Positions 33,319 through 42,320 are shown, counted from the stretch's first letter. The stretch is 64,000 bases of DNA from Streptomyces sp. A2-16 (GCF_018128905.1 NZ_CP063808.1:5642001-5706000); one strand, 5' to 3'. The notes: generated by a model from the letters alone, not told the origin. Program-made: numbers and translations.

Positions 33319-35160
33319 GTGTCGCTCTTCACTCGCTCTCGCCAACTGCCGGGTACCGCTGGGGACGAGAGAGATGCGGACAGTGAGGGTGCGACGGGGG
33401 AGGAAGTGACGGAGGAGGCCGCAGAGGCGACCGCTTCGGCCCAGGAGGTGGCGGCGACCCCGTCGGCCCAGGAGGTGGATGAACCCAGCTCCGCGGACGT
33501 ACCCGACTCGCCCCGCCCCGGCTGGTTCGGCTGGCGCCGCCGCTACCCCCGTACGGCTCGTGGTGTGTCCGTGGGGACGAGCGTGCTGGCCGGTCTTCTG
33601 GTGCTGCTCGTGCTGCTCTTCCCCAACCGGCTCGACCACATGAACCTCCGGTCGTTCTTCCGGCTTCCCGTGGAGGCGATCGTCATCGCGGCCGTCCTCC
33701 TGGTGCTGCCGCCCAGGGCGCGGCGGATCGCGGCGGTCCTCTTCGGGCTGTTCCTCGGACTGTTCACCGTCCTGAAGTTCATGGACATGGGCTTCTACCA
33801 GACCCTGGCCCGGCCGTTCGACCTGGTCTTCGACTGGATCATGCTGGGCAACGCGACGGACTGGCTCCGGGAGTCCTTCGGCCGCACCGGCGAGGTGCTC
33901 GCGGTGACCGGCGTGATCGTCCTGTTCCTCGCCCTGCTCGCGCTGTGCACCTGGGCCATGGTCCGGCTGACGAACCTGATGTCCCGGCACCGTCAGACGG
34001 CCGTGGGCACCACTCTCGTCCTCGGCACGGTGTGGGTCACCTGCTTCACGGTGGGCGTGCAGTTCGGGGGTGTCTCGTTCGCCACCAAGGGGAACACCGA
34101 GTTCCTCGCCAACCGTGTGCAGCACGTGCGCAACGGACTGGGGGACGCCAAGGTCTTCGAGAAGGAGTCGGCCGTCGACGCCTTCGCCGCCACCCCTCCC
34201 GACCAGCTGCTGACCGGGCTGCGCGGCAAGGACGTCCTGTTCACCTTCATCGAGAGCTACGGCCGGGTCGCGATCGACGACCCGGCGATGGCACCGGAGA
34301 TCGACGCGACGCTCAAGCAGGGCGACGCGACGCTCAAGTCCGCCGGCTTCGCCTCGCGCAGCGGCTGGCTGAGTTCCCCCGTGACGGGCGCCGGCAGCTG
34401 GATGGCCCACTCGACGTTCCTGTCCGGCCTGTGGGTCAAGAACCAGCAGCGGTACCTCAACCTCACCTCCAGCGACCGTGCCACCCTCACCAGCTACTTC
34501 CGCAAGACCGGCGCCTGGCGCACGGTGGGCATCGTGCCGGGCGTGCGCAAGTCCTGGCCGGAGGGCAAGTACTTCGGCCTGGACCACATCTACGACTCCA
34601 CGCACCTCGGCTACAAGGGCCCCTACTTCAGCTGGACGCCCGTGCCGGACCAGTTCAGCCTGGAGGCCTTCCAGAAGCTGGAGCACGGCAAGAAGAACCG
34701 CGACCCGATCATGGCGGAGATCATCCTGGCCTCCAGCCACAACCCCTGGTCGCCGATCGCGCACATGATCGACTGGAACGACCTCGGTGACGGCTCGGTC
34801 TTCGAGCAGATCAAGAAGGAGGGCACGAACCCGACCGAGGTCTGGAAGAGCCAGGAGCGGGTGCGCACCGAGTACCGCAAGGCCATCCAGTACTCCGTGG
34901 ACAGCCTGACCCAGTGGATGCAGCGCTACGGCGACGAGAACACGGTCCTCGTCTTCCTGGGCGACCACCAGCCGGTGCCGACCGTCACCAAGGGCTCCAC
35001 CAGCAAGGACGTACCGATCACGATCGTCGCCAAGGACCCGAAGGTGCTGGACCGGGTCGCCGACTGGAACTGGACGGACGGCCTCAAGCCCGCCGACAAC
35101 GCGCCCGTGTGGGGCATGGACAAGTTCCGCGACCGCTTCATGACGGCGTTCGCGAAGTGA
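33319..35160 (+). CDS. Membrane sulfatase / LTA-synthase-like phosphotransferase
   Basis: 613 residues from GTG with AAGGA nine bases upstream. An acidic 85-residue cytoplasmic N-terminus is followed by about five TM helices (95-290), then an extracellular alkaline-phosphatase-superfamily domain: FIESYGRV metal site, GAGSWMAHSTFLSG with the nucleophile Ser/Thr, and LGDHQPVP near 580. LTA-synthase-type enzymes move glycerol-phosphate or phosphoethanolamine-type groups onto cell-surface acceptors. Here the acceptor is unknown. The 3' end overlaps the convergent hydrolase gene by 23 bp. Confidence 0.85.
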   Translation: MSLFTRSRQLPGTAGDERDADSEGATGEEVTEEAAEATASAQEVAATPSAQEVDEPSSADVPDSPRPGWFGWRRRYPRTARGVSVGTSVLAGLLVLLVLLFPNRLDHMNLRSFFRLPVEAIVIAAVLLVLPPRARRIAAVLFGLFLGLFTVLKFMDMGFYQTLARPFDLVFDWIMLGNATDWLRESFGRTGEVLAVTGVIVLFLALLALCTWAMVRLTNLMSRHRQTAVGTTLVLGTVWVTCFTVGVQFGGVSFATKGNTEFLANRVQHVRNGLGDAKVFEKESAVDAFAATPPDQLLTGLRGKDVLFTFIESYGRVAIDDPAMAPEIDATLKQGDATLKSAGFASRSGWLSSPVTGAGSWMAHSTFLSGLWVKNQQRYLNLTSSDRATLTSYFRKTGAWRTVGIVPGVRKSWPEGKYFGLDHIYDSTHLGYKGPYFSWTPVPDQFSLEAFQKLEHGKKNRDPIMAEIILASSHNPWSPIAHMIDWNDLGDGSVFEQIKKEGTNPTEVWKSQERVRTEYRKAIQYSVDSLTQWMQRYGDENTVLVFLGDHQPVPTVTKGSTSKDVPITIVAKDPKVLDRVADWNWTDGLKPADNAPVWGMDKFRDRFMTAFAK

Positions 35161-35878
35161 CGCCGGGCCCTTCCAGGAAGGGCGTCACGGCGGCTAAGAA
35201 CTCGCGCGGTCTGGCCTCGTGCACCAGATGGCCTCCGCCCACGGTCACCAGCCGGGAGTCGGGGATCACGGAGGCGAGCAGCTCGACCTCCTCCTGGGGG
35301 ATCGCGCTGGTGGGACCACCCCCGATGAGGAGCGTGGGCATGGTGATCCGCCCCATGTGGTCCCACCACAGCGGATCGGGGACGTTGCGCTGCTCGTCGG
35401 TGGCCCGCAGCATGGCCCGGTCGAAGGGCGGGTCGGTGTCCGGGGCGGGGGCGGGCGGCCGCGGCGGATCGAGGGGCATCGGAGCGGGCACGTCCTCCAG
35501 GACCAGCCGCCGTACGACGTGCGGGGCCTGCTGCGCCAGCAGGTAGGCGACGGCCCCGCCGAGCGAGTGGCCGACGACGTCGACACGGTCGAGACCGAGC
35601 GCGGCCACGAAGCCGAGCATGTCGTCGCGCATCGCTTCGTACGCGTACTCCCCGGCCCCCGCTTCCGTTCCCCTGCCGGGCCAGTCGCTGCGGCCGTGCC
35701 CCCGCAGATCCGGTGCGTACACGCGGCGCGGGCGCGCTCCCGTGGCGAGCCGCTCGGCGATCTGTGTCCAGTCCGCCCCGTCGGCGCCCCGGCAGTGCAG
35801 CAGCAGCACGGGCGGCGCGTCCTCGGGCCCCCACGCGCGGTACGCGAGAGTGATGCCGTTGGCCTTCACGGTGTCCAT
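35138..35878 (-). CDS. Alpha/beta-hydrolase
   Basis: 246 residues. LLLHCRGADGADW supplies the oxyanion, the elbow is VVGHSLGGAVA (Ser, about 100), and the His is in GGGHLVHEARP. Resembles aromatic meta-cleavage or esterase-type hydrolases; substrate unknown. No ribosome site; TAGGTT (35886-35891 on the plus strand as AACCTA) lies seven bases before the ATG, suggesting a leaderless message. Codon 228 is TTA (35195-35197), placing it under bldA. It overlaps the end of the sulfatase gene and is divergent from paaK. Confidence 0.83.
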   Translation of the reverse strand: MDTVKANGITLAYRAWGPEDAPPVLLLHCRGADGADWTQIAERLATGARPRRVYAPDLRGHGRSDWPGRGTEAGAGEYAYEAMRDDMLGFVAALGLDRVDVVGHSLGGAVAYLLAQQAPHVVRRLVLEDVPAPMPLDPPRPPAPAPDTDPPFDRAMLRATDEQRNVPDPLWWDHMGRITMPTLLIGGGPTSAIPQEEVELLASVIPDSRLVTVGGGHLVHEARPREFLAAVTPFLEGPGVTSRTPS

Positions 35879-36010
35879 ACCGGGGAACCTAGGCGGAGCG
35901 GCTGCCTGCCGGGGTCCGCCTCTGCCCAGGGCAGAGCGCCGGACAGCCGTACACTGCGGACACACCCCTTGCTTCGAGCCGGGTCGGCTGGATTACTGAT
36001 CTCCAGCACC

Positions 36011-36030
36011 TCGACCGAATGATCGGTCGA
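36011..36030. promoter_or_regulatory. TetR-type operator before paaK
   Basis: TCGACCGA and TCGGTCGA are perfect 8-bp arms around ATGA, ending 33 bases before the paaK ATG. The ACCGA-N4-TCGGT form is common for TetR regulators, including PaaR-type ones. No tetR gene is adjacent. Confidence 0.65.
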
Positions 36031-36063
36031 CTCGACGACGTGGCGGGCGGAAGGGACGTTCCG

Positions 36064-37359
36064 ATGGCGGATGCGGCGGAGCTGCTGGACTCGGGGGAAC
36101 GGCTGGACGCCGGGGCGTTGCGGGCGCTGCAGCTGGAGCGGATGCGGGCCTCGCTGCGGCACGCGTACGAGCATGTGCCCTTCTACCGGGAGTCCTTCGA
36201 CAAGGCGGGCGTCCGGCCGGACGACTGCCGGTCCCTGGCCGATCTGGCCAGGTTCCCGTTCACGACCAAGGCGGACCTGCGCGAGCACTATCCGTACGGG
36301 ATGTTCGCCGTGCCCCGGGACCATGTGCGCCGCATCCATGCCTCCAGCGGCACCACCGGGCGCCCCACGGTCGTCGGCTACACCGACAACGACCTGGACC
36401 TGTGGGCGGACATGGTGGCGCGTTCCATCCGGGCCGCGGGCGGCCGGCCCGGTGACGTGGTCCATGTGGCGTACGGCTACGGACTGTTCACCGGCGGCCT
36501 CGGCGCGCACTACGGCGCCGAAAGGCTCGGCTGCACGGTCGTCCCCGCGTCCGGCGGCATGACGGCCCGCCAGGTCCAGCTCATCCAGGACCTGGAGCCC
36601 CGGATCATCATGGTGACCCCGTCGTACATGCTCACACTGCTCGACGAGTTCGAGCGGCAGGGTGTCGATCCGCGGAGCACCTCCCTGCGCGTGGGCGTCT
36701 TCGGTGCCGAGCCCTGGACGGAGGAGATGCGCCGGGAGATCGAGGAGCGGTTCGCGATCGACGCCGTGGACATATACGGGCTGTCGGAGGTGATCGGCCC
36801 GGGTGTCGCGCAGGAGTGCGTGGAGACCAAGGACGGGCTCCATGTGTGGGAGGACCACTTCTTCCCCGAGATCGTCGACCCGATCACCGGGGAGGTCCTG
36901 CCGGACGGCGAGGAGGGCGAGCTGGTGTTCACCTCGCTCACCAAGGAGGCCATGCCCGTCATCCGCTACCGGACCCGGGATCTGACCCGGCTGCTGCCCG
37001 GCACGGCCCGGGTGTTCCGGCGGATGGAGAAGGTGACCGGCCGCAGTGACGACATGGTGATCCTGCGCGGGGTGAACCTCTTCCCCACGCAGATCGAGGA
37101 GATCGTCCTGCGCACCCCGGGCGTCGCGCCCCACTTCCAGCTGCGGCTCACCCGTGAGGGCCGTCTGGACGCCCTCACCGTGCGCGCGGAGGCCCGGCCC
37201 GGGGCCACGCCCGAGGCCCGCACGGCCGCCGCCCGGGCCATCGCGGCGGCCGTGAAGGACGGCATCGGGGTGTCGGTGGCCGTCGAGATCGTCGAACCCG
37301 AGTCCCTGGAGCGGTCCGTGGGCAAGATCCGCCGCATCGTCGACCAGCGGCCCCGCTAG
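36064..37359 (+). CDS. paaK: Phenylacetate-CoA ligase
   Basis: 431 residues, the normal PaaK length. HASSGTTGRPTVVGYT is the adenylate P-loop, SGGMTARQVQLI and VFGAEPWTEEMR follow, then YGLSEVIGPG and a C-terminal lysine in SVGKIRRI. It activates phenylacetate or a related aryl acid to the CoA thioester in the cytoplasm. The other paa genes are not in the window, so the thioester would feed a remote pathway. ATG at 36064 follows AAGGGA by nine bases. A TetR-type palindrome lies upstream. Confidence 0.9.
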   Translation: MADAAELLDSGERLDAGALRALQLERMRASLRHAYEHVPFYRESFDKAGVRPDDCRSLADLARFPFTTKADLREHYPYGMFAVPRDHVRRIHASSGTTGRPTVVGYTDNDLDLWADMVARSIRAAGGRPGDVVHVAYGYGLFTGGLGAHYGAERLGCTVVPASGGMTARQVQLIQDLEPRIIMVTPSYMLTLLDEFERQGVDPRSTSLRVGVFGAEPWTEEMRREIEERFAIDAVDIYGLSEVIGPGVAQECVETKDGLHVWEDHFFPEIVDPITGEVLPDGEEGELVFTSLTKEAMPVIRYRTRDLTRLLPGTARVFRRMEKVTGRSDDMVILRGVNLFPTQIEEIVLRTPGVAPHFQLRLTREGRLDALTVRAEARPGATPEARTAAARAIAAAVKDGIGVSVAVEIVEPESLERSVGKIRRIVDQRPR

Positions 37360-37397
37360 GAGCGTGGGTCAGCAACTGTGGCACAGAGAACAGCTGT

Positions 37398-37805
37398 TCA
37401 GTCGAGGACCGCGGTGGCTTCGATCTCGACCAGATGCTCGGGGACGTCCAGTGCTGCGACACCTATCAGCGTGGCCGGCGGGGCCGGGGTGATCCCCAGC
37501 TTCGCGGCTGCCCGGGAGATCCCTTCCAGGAGCGAGGGCATCTTGTCGGGCGTCCAGTCGACGACGTAGAAGGTCAGCTTCGCCACGTCGTCGAAGGAGC
37601 CACCGACCTCGGCCAGGGCGGTGCCGACGTTGAGATAGCTCTGTTCGACCTGGGCGGTGAGGTCGCCCTCGCCGATCGTGACTCCCTCGGCGTCCCAGGC
37701 GACCTGCCCTGCGACAAAGACCAGTCTCGACCCGGATGCGACCGACACCTGCCGGTAGACGTCGATCCTGGGCAGTCCGATGGGGTTCACAAAGTTGATG
37801 GCCAT
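37398..37805 (-). CDS. Rid-family (YjgF/YER057c/UK114) protein lacking the catalytic Arg
   Basis: 135 residues with the whole Rid fold (LVFVAGQVAWD, FDDVAKLTFYVVD, EIEATAVLD). RidA deaminates reactive enamines/imines using an Arg equivalent to E. coli Arg105 in PARS. Here the aligned segment reads PPATLIGV, with Thr at that place, so it belongs to a non-RidA subgroup and may not be an imine deaminase. GAGGAG precedes the ATG. Divergent from the HxlR gene across a long palindrome. Confidence 0.85.
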   Translation of the reverse strand: MAINFVNPIGLPRIDVYRQVSVASGSRLVFVAGQVAWDAEGVTIGEGDLTAQVEQSYLNVGTALAEVGGSFDDVAKLTFYVVDWTPDKMPSLLEGISRAAAKLGITPAPPATLIGVAALDVPEHLVEIEATAVLD

Positions 37806-37864
37806 GTCGCCTGTCTCCTCGTCCTGAGCGCCTGTGGGCTCGCGTGCACGCCCGCCAGGGCGCT

Positions 37865-37901
37865 CACTCTCTTGTGGTTACTCAGGAACCGTAAGAGAGT
37901 G
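37865..37901. promoter_or_regulatory. Nested 37-bp palindrome between Rid and HxlR genes
   Basis: Outer arms CACTCTCTT (37865-37873) and AAGAGAGTG (37893-37901) are perfect; inner arms GGTT and AACC enclose ACTCAGG. It is symmetric except for a GT step on each side. It lies between the divergent starts and fits an HxlR operator controlling both genes. Confidence 0.7.
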
Positions 37902-37946
37902 GACGCTGACGTGGAAGAACGCACTTTTCAGTGACTGGAGAACCTT

Positions 37947-38327
37947 ATGGTGACCAAGCAGCTCACAGGCTCGCCGGAGGATGCGGATCTGGCGCGTGCC
38001 GACTCCCTGGCACGGGAGATCTTCTCCGACATCGCCAACAAGTGGGCCTTCCTCATCGTCGAGGGGCTCGGTGATCGCACCCTGAGGTTCAGCGAGTTGC
38101 GGAACGAGATCGAGGGCATCAGCCACAAGATGCTCACGCAGAACCTGCGCATGCTGGAGCGCAACGGCCTGGTCGAGCGCACCGTGCACCCCACCGTCCC
38201 GCCGCGGGTCGAGTACACCCTCACCGAGCCGGGACGAGCCCTGCGCGCAACGGTCGACGGAATGTGCGGCTGGACCCACCAGTACTTCGGCCACATCGAG
38301 GCCGCCCGCCGCCGCTTCGACACCTGA
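37947..38327 (+). CDS. HxlR-family transcriptional regulator
   Basis: 126 residues: one HxlR winged helix (DIANKWAFLIVEGLGDRTLRFSELRNEIEGISHKMLTQNLRMLERNGLVERTV and the wing PPRVEYTLTEPG). HxlR proteins sense reactive aldehydes, quinones or oxidants; there is no Cys in the usual N-terminal sensing position and only one near the C-terminus (MCGW). It probably represses the divergent Rid gene and itself through the 37-bp palindrome. GGAG precedes the ATG. Confidence 0.87.
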   Translation: MVTKQLTGSPEDADLARADSLAREIFSDIANKWAFLIVEGLGDRTLRFSELRNEIEGISHKMLTQNLRMLERNGLVERTVHPTVPPRVEYTLTEPGRALRATVDGMCGWTHQYFGHIEAARRRFDT

Positions 38328-38354
38328 CGGCCGGCGCACGGCCTCACCGCCGCC

Positions 38355-39851
38355 TCACTGAGAGAACCGGTCCCGCAGCTCCCGCTTGAGGATCTTCCCG
38401 CTCGCGTTCCGCGGCAGCTCGTCCACGAACAGCACCCGCTTGGGCGCTTTGAAGTGGGCGAGCTTCTCCCGCACGTGAGCGAGGAGTTCGGCCTCGGTGA
38501 CCTCGCCGCGCGGGACGACGACCGCCGTGACGGCCTCGATCCAGCGCTCGTCGGGCAACCCGATCACCGCGACCTCGGCGACCGCCTCGTGCGTGTACAG
38601 CGCGTCCTCGACCTGACGTGAGGCGACCAGCACGCCACCGGAGTTGATGACGTCCTTCACCCGGTCGACGATCGTGAAGTAGCCGTGCGCGTCCCGCACC
38701 GCGAGGTCGCCGGAGTGGAACCAGCCGTCCCGGAAGGCCGCTTCGGTCTCCTCGGGCTTGTCCCAGTAGCCCTCGCACAACTGCGGTGACCTGTAGACGA
38801 TCTCGCCGGGCGTGCCGTCGGGCACGTCCTTGCCGTCCTCGTCGACGACCCGCGCGTCGACGAACAGGACGGTGCGGCCGCAGGAGTCCATCCGTCCCTT
38901 GTGCTCGTCGGGCGCGAGGACGGTGGCCAGCGGGCCGATCTCGCTCTGGCCGAAGCAGTTGTAGAAGGCCAGCTTCGGCAGACGCTCGCGGAGGCGCTCC
39001 AGGACGGGCACCGGCATGATCGAGGCACCGTAGTACGCCTTGCGCAGTCCCCCGAGGTCACGGGTGGCGAAGTCGGGGCGGTTGGACAGGGCGATCCACA
39101 CCGTGGGCGGGGCGAACAGACTGTCCGCGCGGCCCTGTTCGATCAGGTCGAAGAGCCGGTCGCCGTCGGGCGCGTCGAGGATGGTGTTCGTCGCGCCGAC
39201 CGCGAGATACGGCAGCAGGAAGACGTGCATCTGCGCGGAGTGGTACAGCGGCAGCGAGTGCACGGGACGGTCGCCCGCGCTCAGGTCGCAGGCGGCGATC
39301 GCGCTCAGGTACTCGTGCACCAGGGCGCGGTGGGTCATCATCGCGCCCTTGGGCAGGGCCGTCGTCCCCGAGGTGTACAGGAGTTGGACCAGGTCCTCGC
39401 TGCGGGGCTCCGGGCCGTCGTACGGCGGGGTCGCGCCGAGCCGTGCCAGGAGGGAGTCGTCCGCATCCCGCAGGGGCACCGAACGGACGCCGTCGGGGAG
39501 CCGTGCGGCGAGGTCGGGATCGGCGAGGACCAGCGCACTGCCCGACTGGCCGACGATGTACGCGAGATCGTCCCCGGTGAGGTTCTGGTTGACCGGCACA
39601 TGCACCAGGCCCGCACGGGCGCAGGCCAGGAACGCGATGAGGTAGGCGTCGGAGTTGTGGCCGTAGGCGCCGACCCGGTCGCCGCGCGAGAGGCCTTCCC
39701 CGAGCAGCACGCTCGCCGCGCGCGACACCGCGTCGTCGAGTTCCTCGTACGTCCACGAGCGCTCGCCGTACTGCACCGCGACGCGTGCCGGGGTGCGCCG
39801 GGCGCTGCGGCGGAGCACCCCGTCAACCGTACTGCCGTGTCCAGGCGTCAT
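38355..39851 (-). CDS. Acyl-CoA synthetase (medium/long chain, FadD type)
   Basis: 498 residues, ANL family: LLYTSGTTALPKGAM P-loop, FGQSEIGPL, GYFTIVDRVKDVINSGG hinge, and C-terminal Lys in NASGKILKREL. It makes acyl-adenylate and then acyl-CoA. The start is the ATG giving MTPGHGSTVDGVL; TAGGTT seven bases upstream fits a leaderless message, and a palindrome overlaps that -10. A longer TTG start would cover the operator. It is divergent from the penicillin-acylase-like gene. Confidence 0.85.
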   Translation of the reverse strand: MTPGHGSTVDGVLRRSARRTPARVAVQYGERSWTYEELDDAVSRAASVLLGEGLSRGDRVGAYGHNSDAYLIAFLACARAGLVHVPVNQNLTGDDLAYIVGQSGSALVLADPDLAARLPDGVRSVPLRDADDSLLARLGATPPYDGPEPRSEDLVQLLYTSGTTALPKGAMMTHRALVHEYLSAIAACDLSAGDRPVHSLPLYHSAQMHVFLLPYLAVGATNTILDAPDGDRLFDLIEQGRADSLFAPPTVWIALSNRPDFATRDLGGLRKAYYGASIMPVPVLERLRERLPKLAFYNCFGQSEIGPLATVLAPDEHKGRMDSCGRTVLFVDARVVDEDGKDVPDGTPGEIVYRSPQLCEGYWDKPEETEAAFRDGWFHSGDLAVRDAHGYFTIVDRVKDVINSGGVLVASRQVEDALYTHEAVAEVAVIGLPDERWIEAVTAVVVPRGEVTEAELLAHVREKLAHFKAPKRVLFVDELPRNASGKILKRELRDRFSQ

Positions 39852-39859
39852 ACGGGACA

Positions 39860-39873
39860 ACCTACCGGTTGGT
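39860..39873. promoter_or_regulatory. ACC-N-ACCGGT-N-GGT palindrome overlapping the acyl-CoA synthetase -10
   Basis: ACCTACCGGTTGGT has a perfect ACCGGT centre and ACC/GGT ends. It covers the -10 (TAGGTT on the minus strand) nine bases before the ATG. Its form suits a TetR-type acyl-CoA-responsive repressor, and it also sits 42 bases from the acylase start. Confidence 0.55.
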
Positions 39874-39914
39874 ACGCTCAACCGCTCCTTCCCTCAATGA
39901 CGTTGGGAGGCACG

Positions 39915-42320
39915 ATGCGCACCCGCCCCAGACGCGCGGTCGTCGCGGCCGTGGCCCTGTTCGCCGCCGTCGGCACGCTGCCCGCCGCAGCCGCGCAGGA
40001 CCAGCACAGACAGCAGAACACGCGCCATCCGTCCCACGGCGGCCTGTCCGCCACCATCCGCTACACCGAGTACGGCATCCCGCACATCCTCGCGAGGAAC
40101 TACGCGGACCTCGGTTTCGGCACCGGGTGGGCGCAGGCCGCCGACCAGGTGTGCACGCTCGCCGACGGGTTCGTGACCGTGCGCGGCGAGCGTTCCCGTT
40201 TCTTCGGGGCCGACGCGGCCGCCGACTCCGCGCTCTCCTCCGCCACCAAGAACGTCTCCAGCGACCTGTACTTCCGCGGGGTGCGGGAGGCGGGGACCGT
40301 GGAGAAGCTGATGGCCACGCCCGCCCCGCTCGGTCCGAGCCGTGCGGTGAAGGACCTGATGCGGGGCTTCGCGGCGGGCTACAACACCTGGCTGAAGAAG
40401 AACCGGATCACCGACCCGGCGTGCCGGGGTGCCGACTGGGTGCGTCCGGTGTCGGTCCAGGACGTGGCCGCGCGCAACTTCGCCCTGGCCGTGCTGGGGG
40501 GCCAGGGCCGGGCCGTGGACGGCATCACCGCCGCGCGGCCGCCCGGGTCCACCGCTGCGGCGGCCGGCGCACCGGACGCCCGGGACACCGCCCGCGCGGC
40601 CCGGGAGCTGTTCGCGGCCGACTCCGCCGACATGGGCTCCAACGCCGTGGCCTTCGGCGGGACCACGACGGCGAACGGCCGCGGGCTCCTGCTCGGCAAC
40701 CCGCACTACCCCTGGCAGGGCGGCCGCCGCTTCTGGCAGTCGCAGCAGACCATCCCCGGCGAACTGAACGTCGCGGGCGGCTCCCTGCTCGGTTCGGCGA
40801 CGATCTCCATCGGCCACAACGCGCGGGTGGCCTGGAGCCACACCGTGGCCACCGGCATCACCCTCAACCTGCACCAGCTCACGCTGGACCCGGCGGACCC
40901 GACCACGTACCTGGTGGACGGCAGACCGGAGCGGATGACCGAACGCAAGGTCACCGTCGCCGTGAAGGACGGCGCACCGGTCACGCGCACCCAGTGGTGG
41001 ACACGGTACGGCCCGGTCGTCACCTCGCTCGGGGCCGCGCTGCCGCTGCCCTGGACGACCGCGACGGCGTACGCCCTGGGCGACCCGAACGCCACCAACC
41101 TGCGCGGCTCCGACACCGCCCTCGGCTTCGGCAAGTCCCGCAGCACGAGCGATGTGCTGGGGACGCTGCAGCGCACCCAGGGGCTGCCGTGGGTCAACAC
41201 GATCGCCGCCGACTCACAGGGGCACACGCTGTTCACCCAGTCCCAGGTGCTGCCCCGGATCACCGACGAACTGGCGCAGCGCTGCTCCACCCCCCTGGGC
41301 AGGGTGACCTACCCCGCCTCGGGAGTGGCGGTCCTCGACGGCTCGCGGAGCGACTGCGCGCTCGGCAGTGATCCGGACGCCGTTCAGCCGGGGATCTTCG
41401 GGCCCGCGAGGATGCCGGTGCTCAAGGACGCGCCGTACGCGGAGAACTCCAACGACAGCGCCTGGCTGGCCAATGCCGAGCGTCCGATCACCGGGTACGA
41501 GCGAGTATTCGGCACCGTGGGCACCCAGCGTTCGATGCGTACGCGCGGTGCTCTCGAGGACGTGTCGGCGATGGCCGCGCGCGGGAAGCTGACCGTTCGG
41601 GATCTGCAGGCTCAGCAGTTCGCCAACCGGGTGCCCGCGGGCGACCTCGTCGCGGCGGACGCGGCGAAGGCCTGTGCGGCGTTGCCCGGCGGCACGGCAA
41701 CGGGCAGTGACGGCAAGGCTGTTGACGTCCGTGAGGCCTGCGGGGTGCTCGCGGGATGGGACCGCACCGCGAACACCGGCAGCCGGGGCGCGCTGCTCTT
41801 CGACCGGCTGTGGCGGAAGCTGCCCACGGCCCAGTTGTGGAAGGTGCCGTTCTCGGCGGCCGACCCGGTGGGCACACCGAACACGCTCGACACCTCCGCA
41901 CCGGCCTTCTCGACGGCCCTCGCGGACACCGTCACCGAACTCAGGGCGGCCGGCATCCCGTTGGCCTCCCGTCTGGGCGAGCACCAGTTCGTGGTGCGGA
42001 ACGGAAAGCACATCGCCGTTCCTGGCGGCACGGAGTCGCTGGGCGTGTGGAACAAGGTCGAGCCGGTGTGGGACCCGGCGGGCGGCGGATACACGGAGGT
42101 GTCGACCGGGTCCAGCTACATCCAGGCGGTGGGCTGGGACGGCGGCCGCTGTCCGGTGGCCCGGACCCTGCTGACGTACTCCCAGTCCTCGAACCCGGAC
42201 TCGCCGCACTTCAGCGACCAGACGCGGCTGTTCTCGGCGGAACGGTGGGTGACGTCCCGGTTCTGCGAGAAGGACGTCCTGTCGTCACCGGCGCTGAGGG
42301 TCGTCCGGGTCCGTTCGTGA
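39915..42320 (+). CDS. Secreted Ntn-hydrolase of the penicillin acylase family (aculeacin/AHL acylase type)
   Basis: 801 residues, the length of Streptomyces aculeacin acylase and AhlM. Signal peptide to about residue 27 (AAAAQ), alpha chain, spacer, then the beta-chain start Gly-Ser in DMGSNAVAFGG, with Ser242 as autoprocessing nucleophile. NPHYPWQG, SHTVATGITLNLHQL and a second-half NDSAWLAN (oxyanion Asn region) follow. Members deacylate lipopeptides, penicillins or acyl-homoserine lactones outside the cell. GGGAGG lies four bases before the ATG. Divergent from an acyl-CoA synthetase, which could activate the fatty acid released. Confidence 0.88.
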   Translation: MRTRPRRAVVAAVALFAAVGTLPAAAAQDQHRQQNTRHPSHGGLSATIRYTEYGIPHILARNYADLGFGTGWAQAADQVCTLADGFVTVRGERSRFFGADAAADSALSSATKNVSSDLYFRGVREAGTVEKLMATPAPLGPSRAVKDLMRGFAAGYNTWLKKNRITDPACRGADWVRPVSVQDVAARNFALAVLGGQGRAVDGITAARPPGSTAAAAGAPDARDTARAARELFAADSADMGSNAVAFGGTTTANGRGLLLGNPHYPWQGGRRFWQSQQTIPGELNVAGGSLLGSATISIGHNARVAWSHTVATGITLNLHQLTLDPADPTTYLVDGRPERMTERKVTVAVKDGAPVTRTQWWTRYGPVVTSLGAALPLPWTTATAYALGDPNATNLRGSDTALGFGKSRSTSDVLGTLQRTQGLPWVNTIAADSQGHTLFTQSQVLPRITDELAQRCSTPLGRVTYPASGVAVLDGSRSDCALGSDPDAVQPGIFGPARMPVLKDAPYAENSNDSAWLANAERPITGYERVFGTVGTQRSMRTRGALEDVSAMAARGKLTVRDLQAQQFANRVPAGDLVAADAAKACAALPGGTATGSDGKAVDVREACGVLAGWDRTANTGSRGALLFDRLWRKLPTAQLWKVPFSAADPVGTPNTLDTSAPAFSTALADTVTELRAAGIPLASRLGEHQFVVRNGKHIAVPGGTESLGVWNKVEPVWDPAGGGYTEVSTGSSYIQAVGWDGGRCPVARTLLTYSQSSNPDSPHFSDQTRLFSAERWVTSRFCEKDVLSSPALRVVRVRS

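Noticed and set aside
38901..39914. Extension of the acylase frame upstream of its signal peptide
   Set aside because: It is antisense to the acyl-CoA synthetase. The ATG at 39915 follows GGGAGG and begins a signal peptide.
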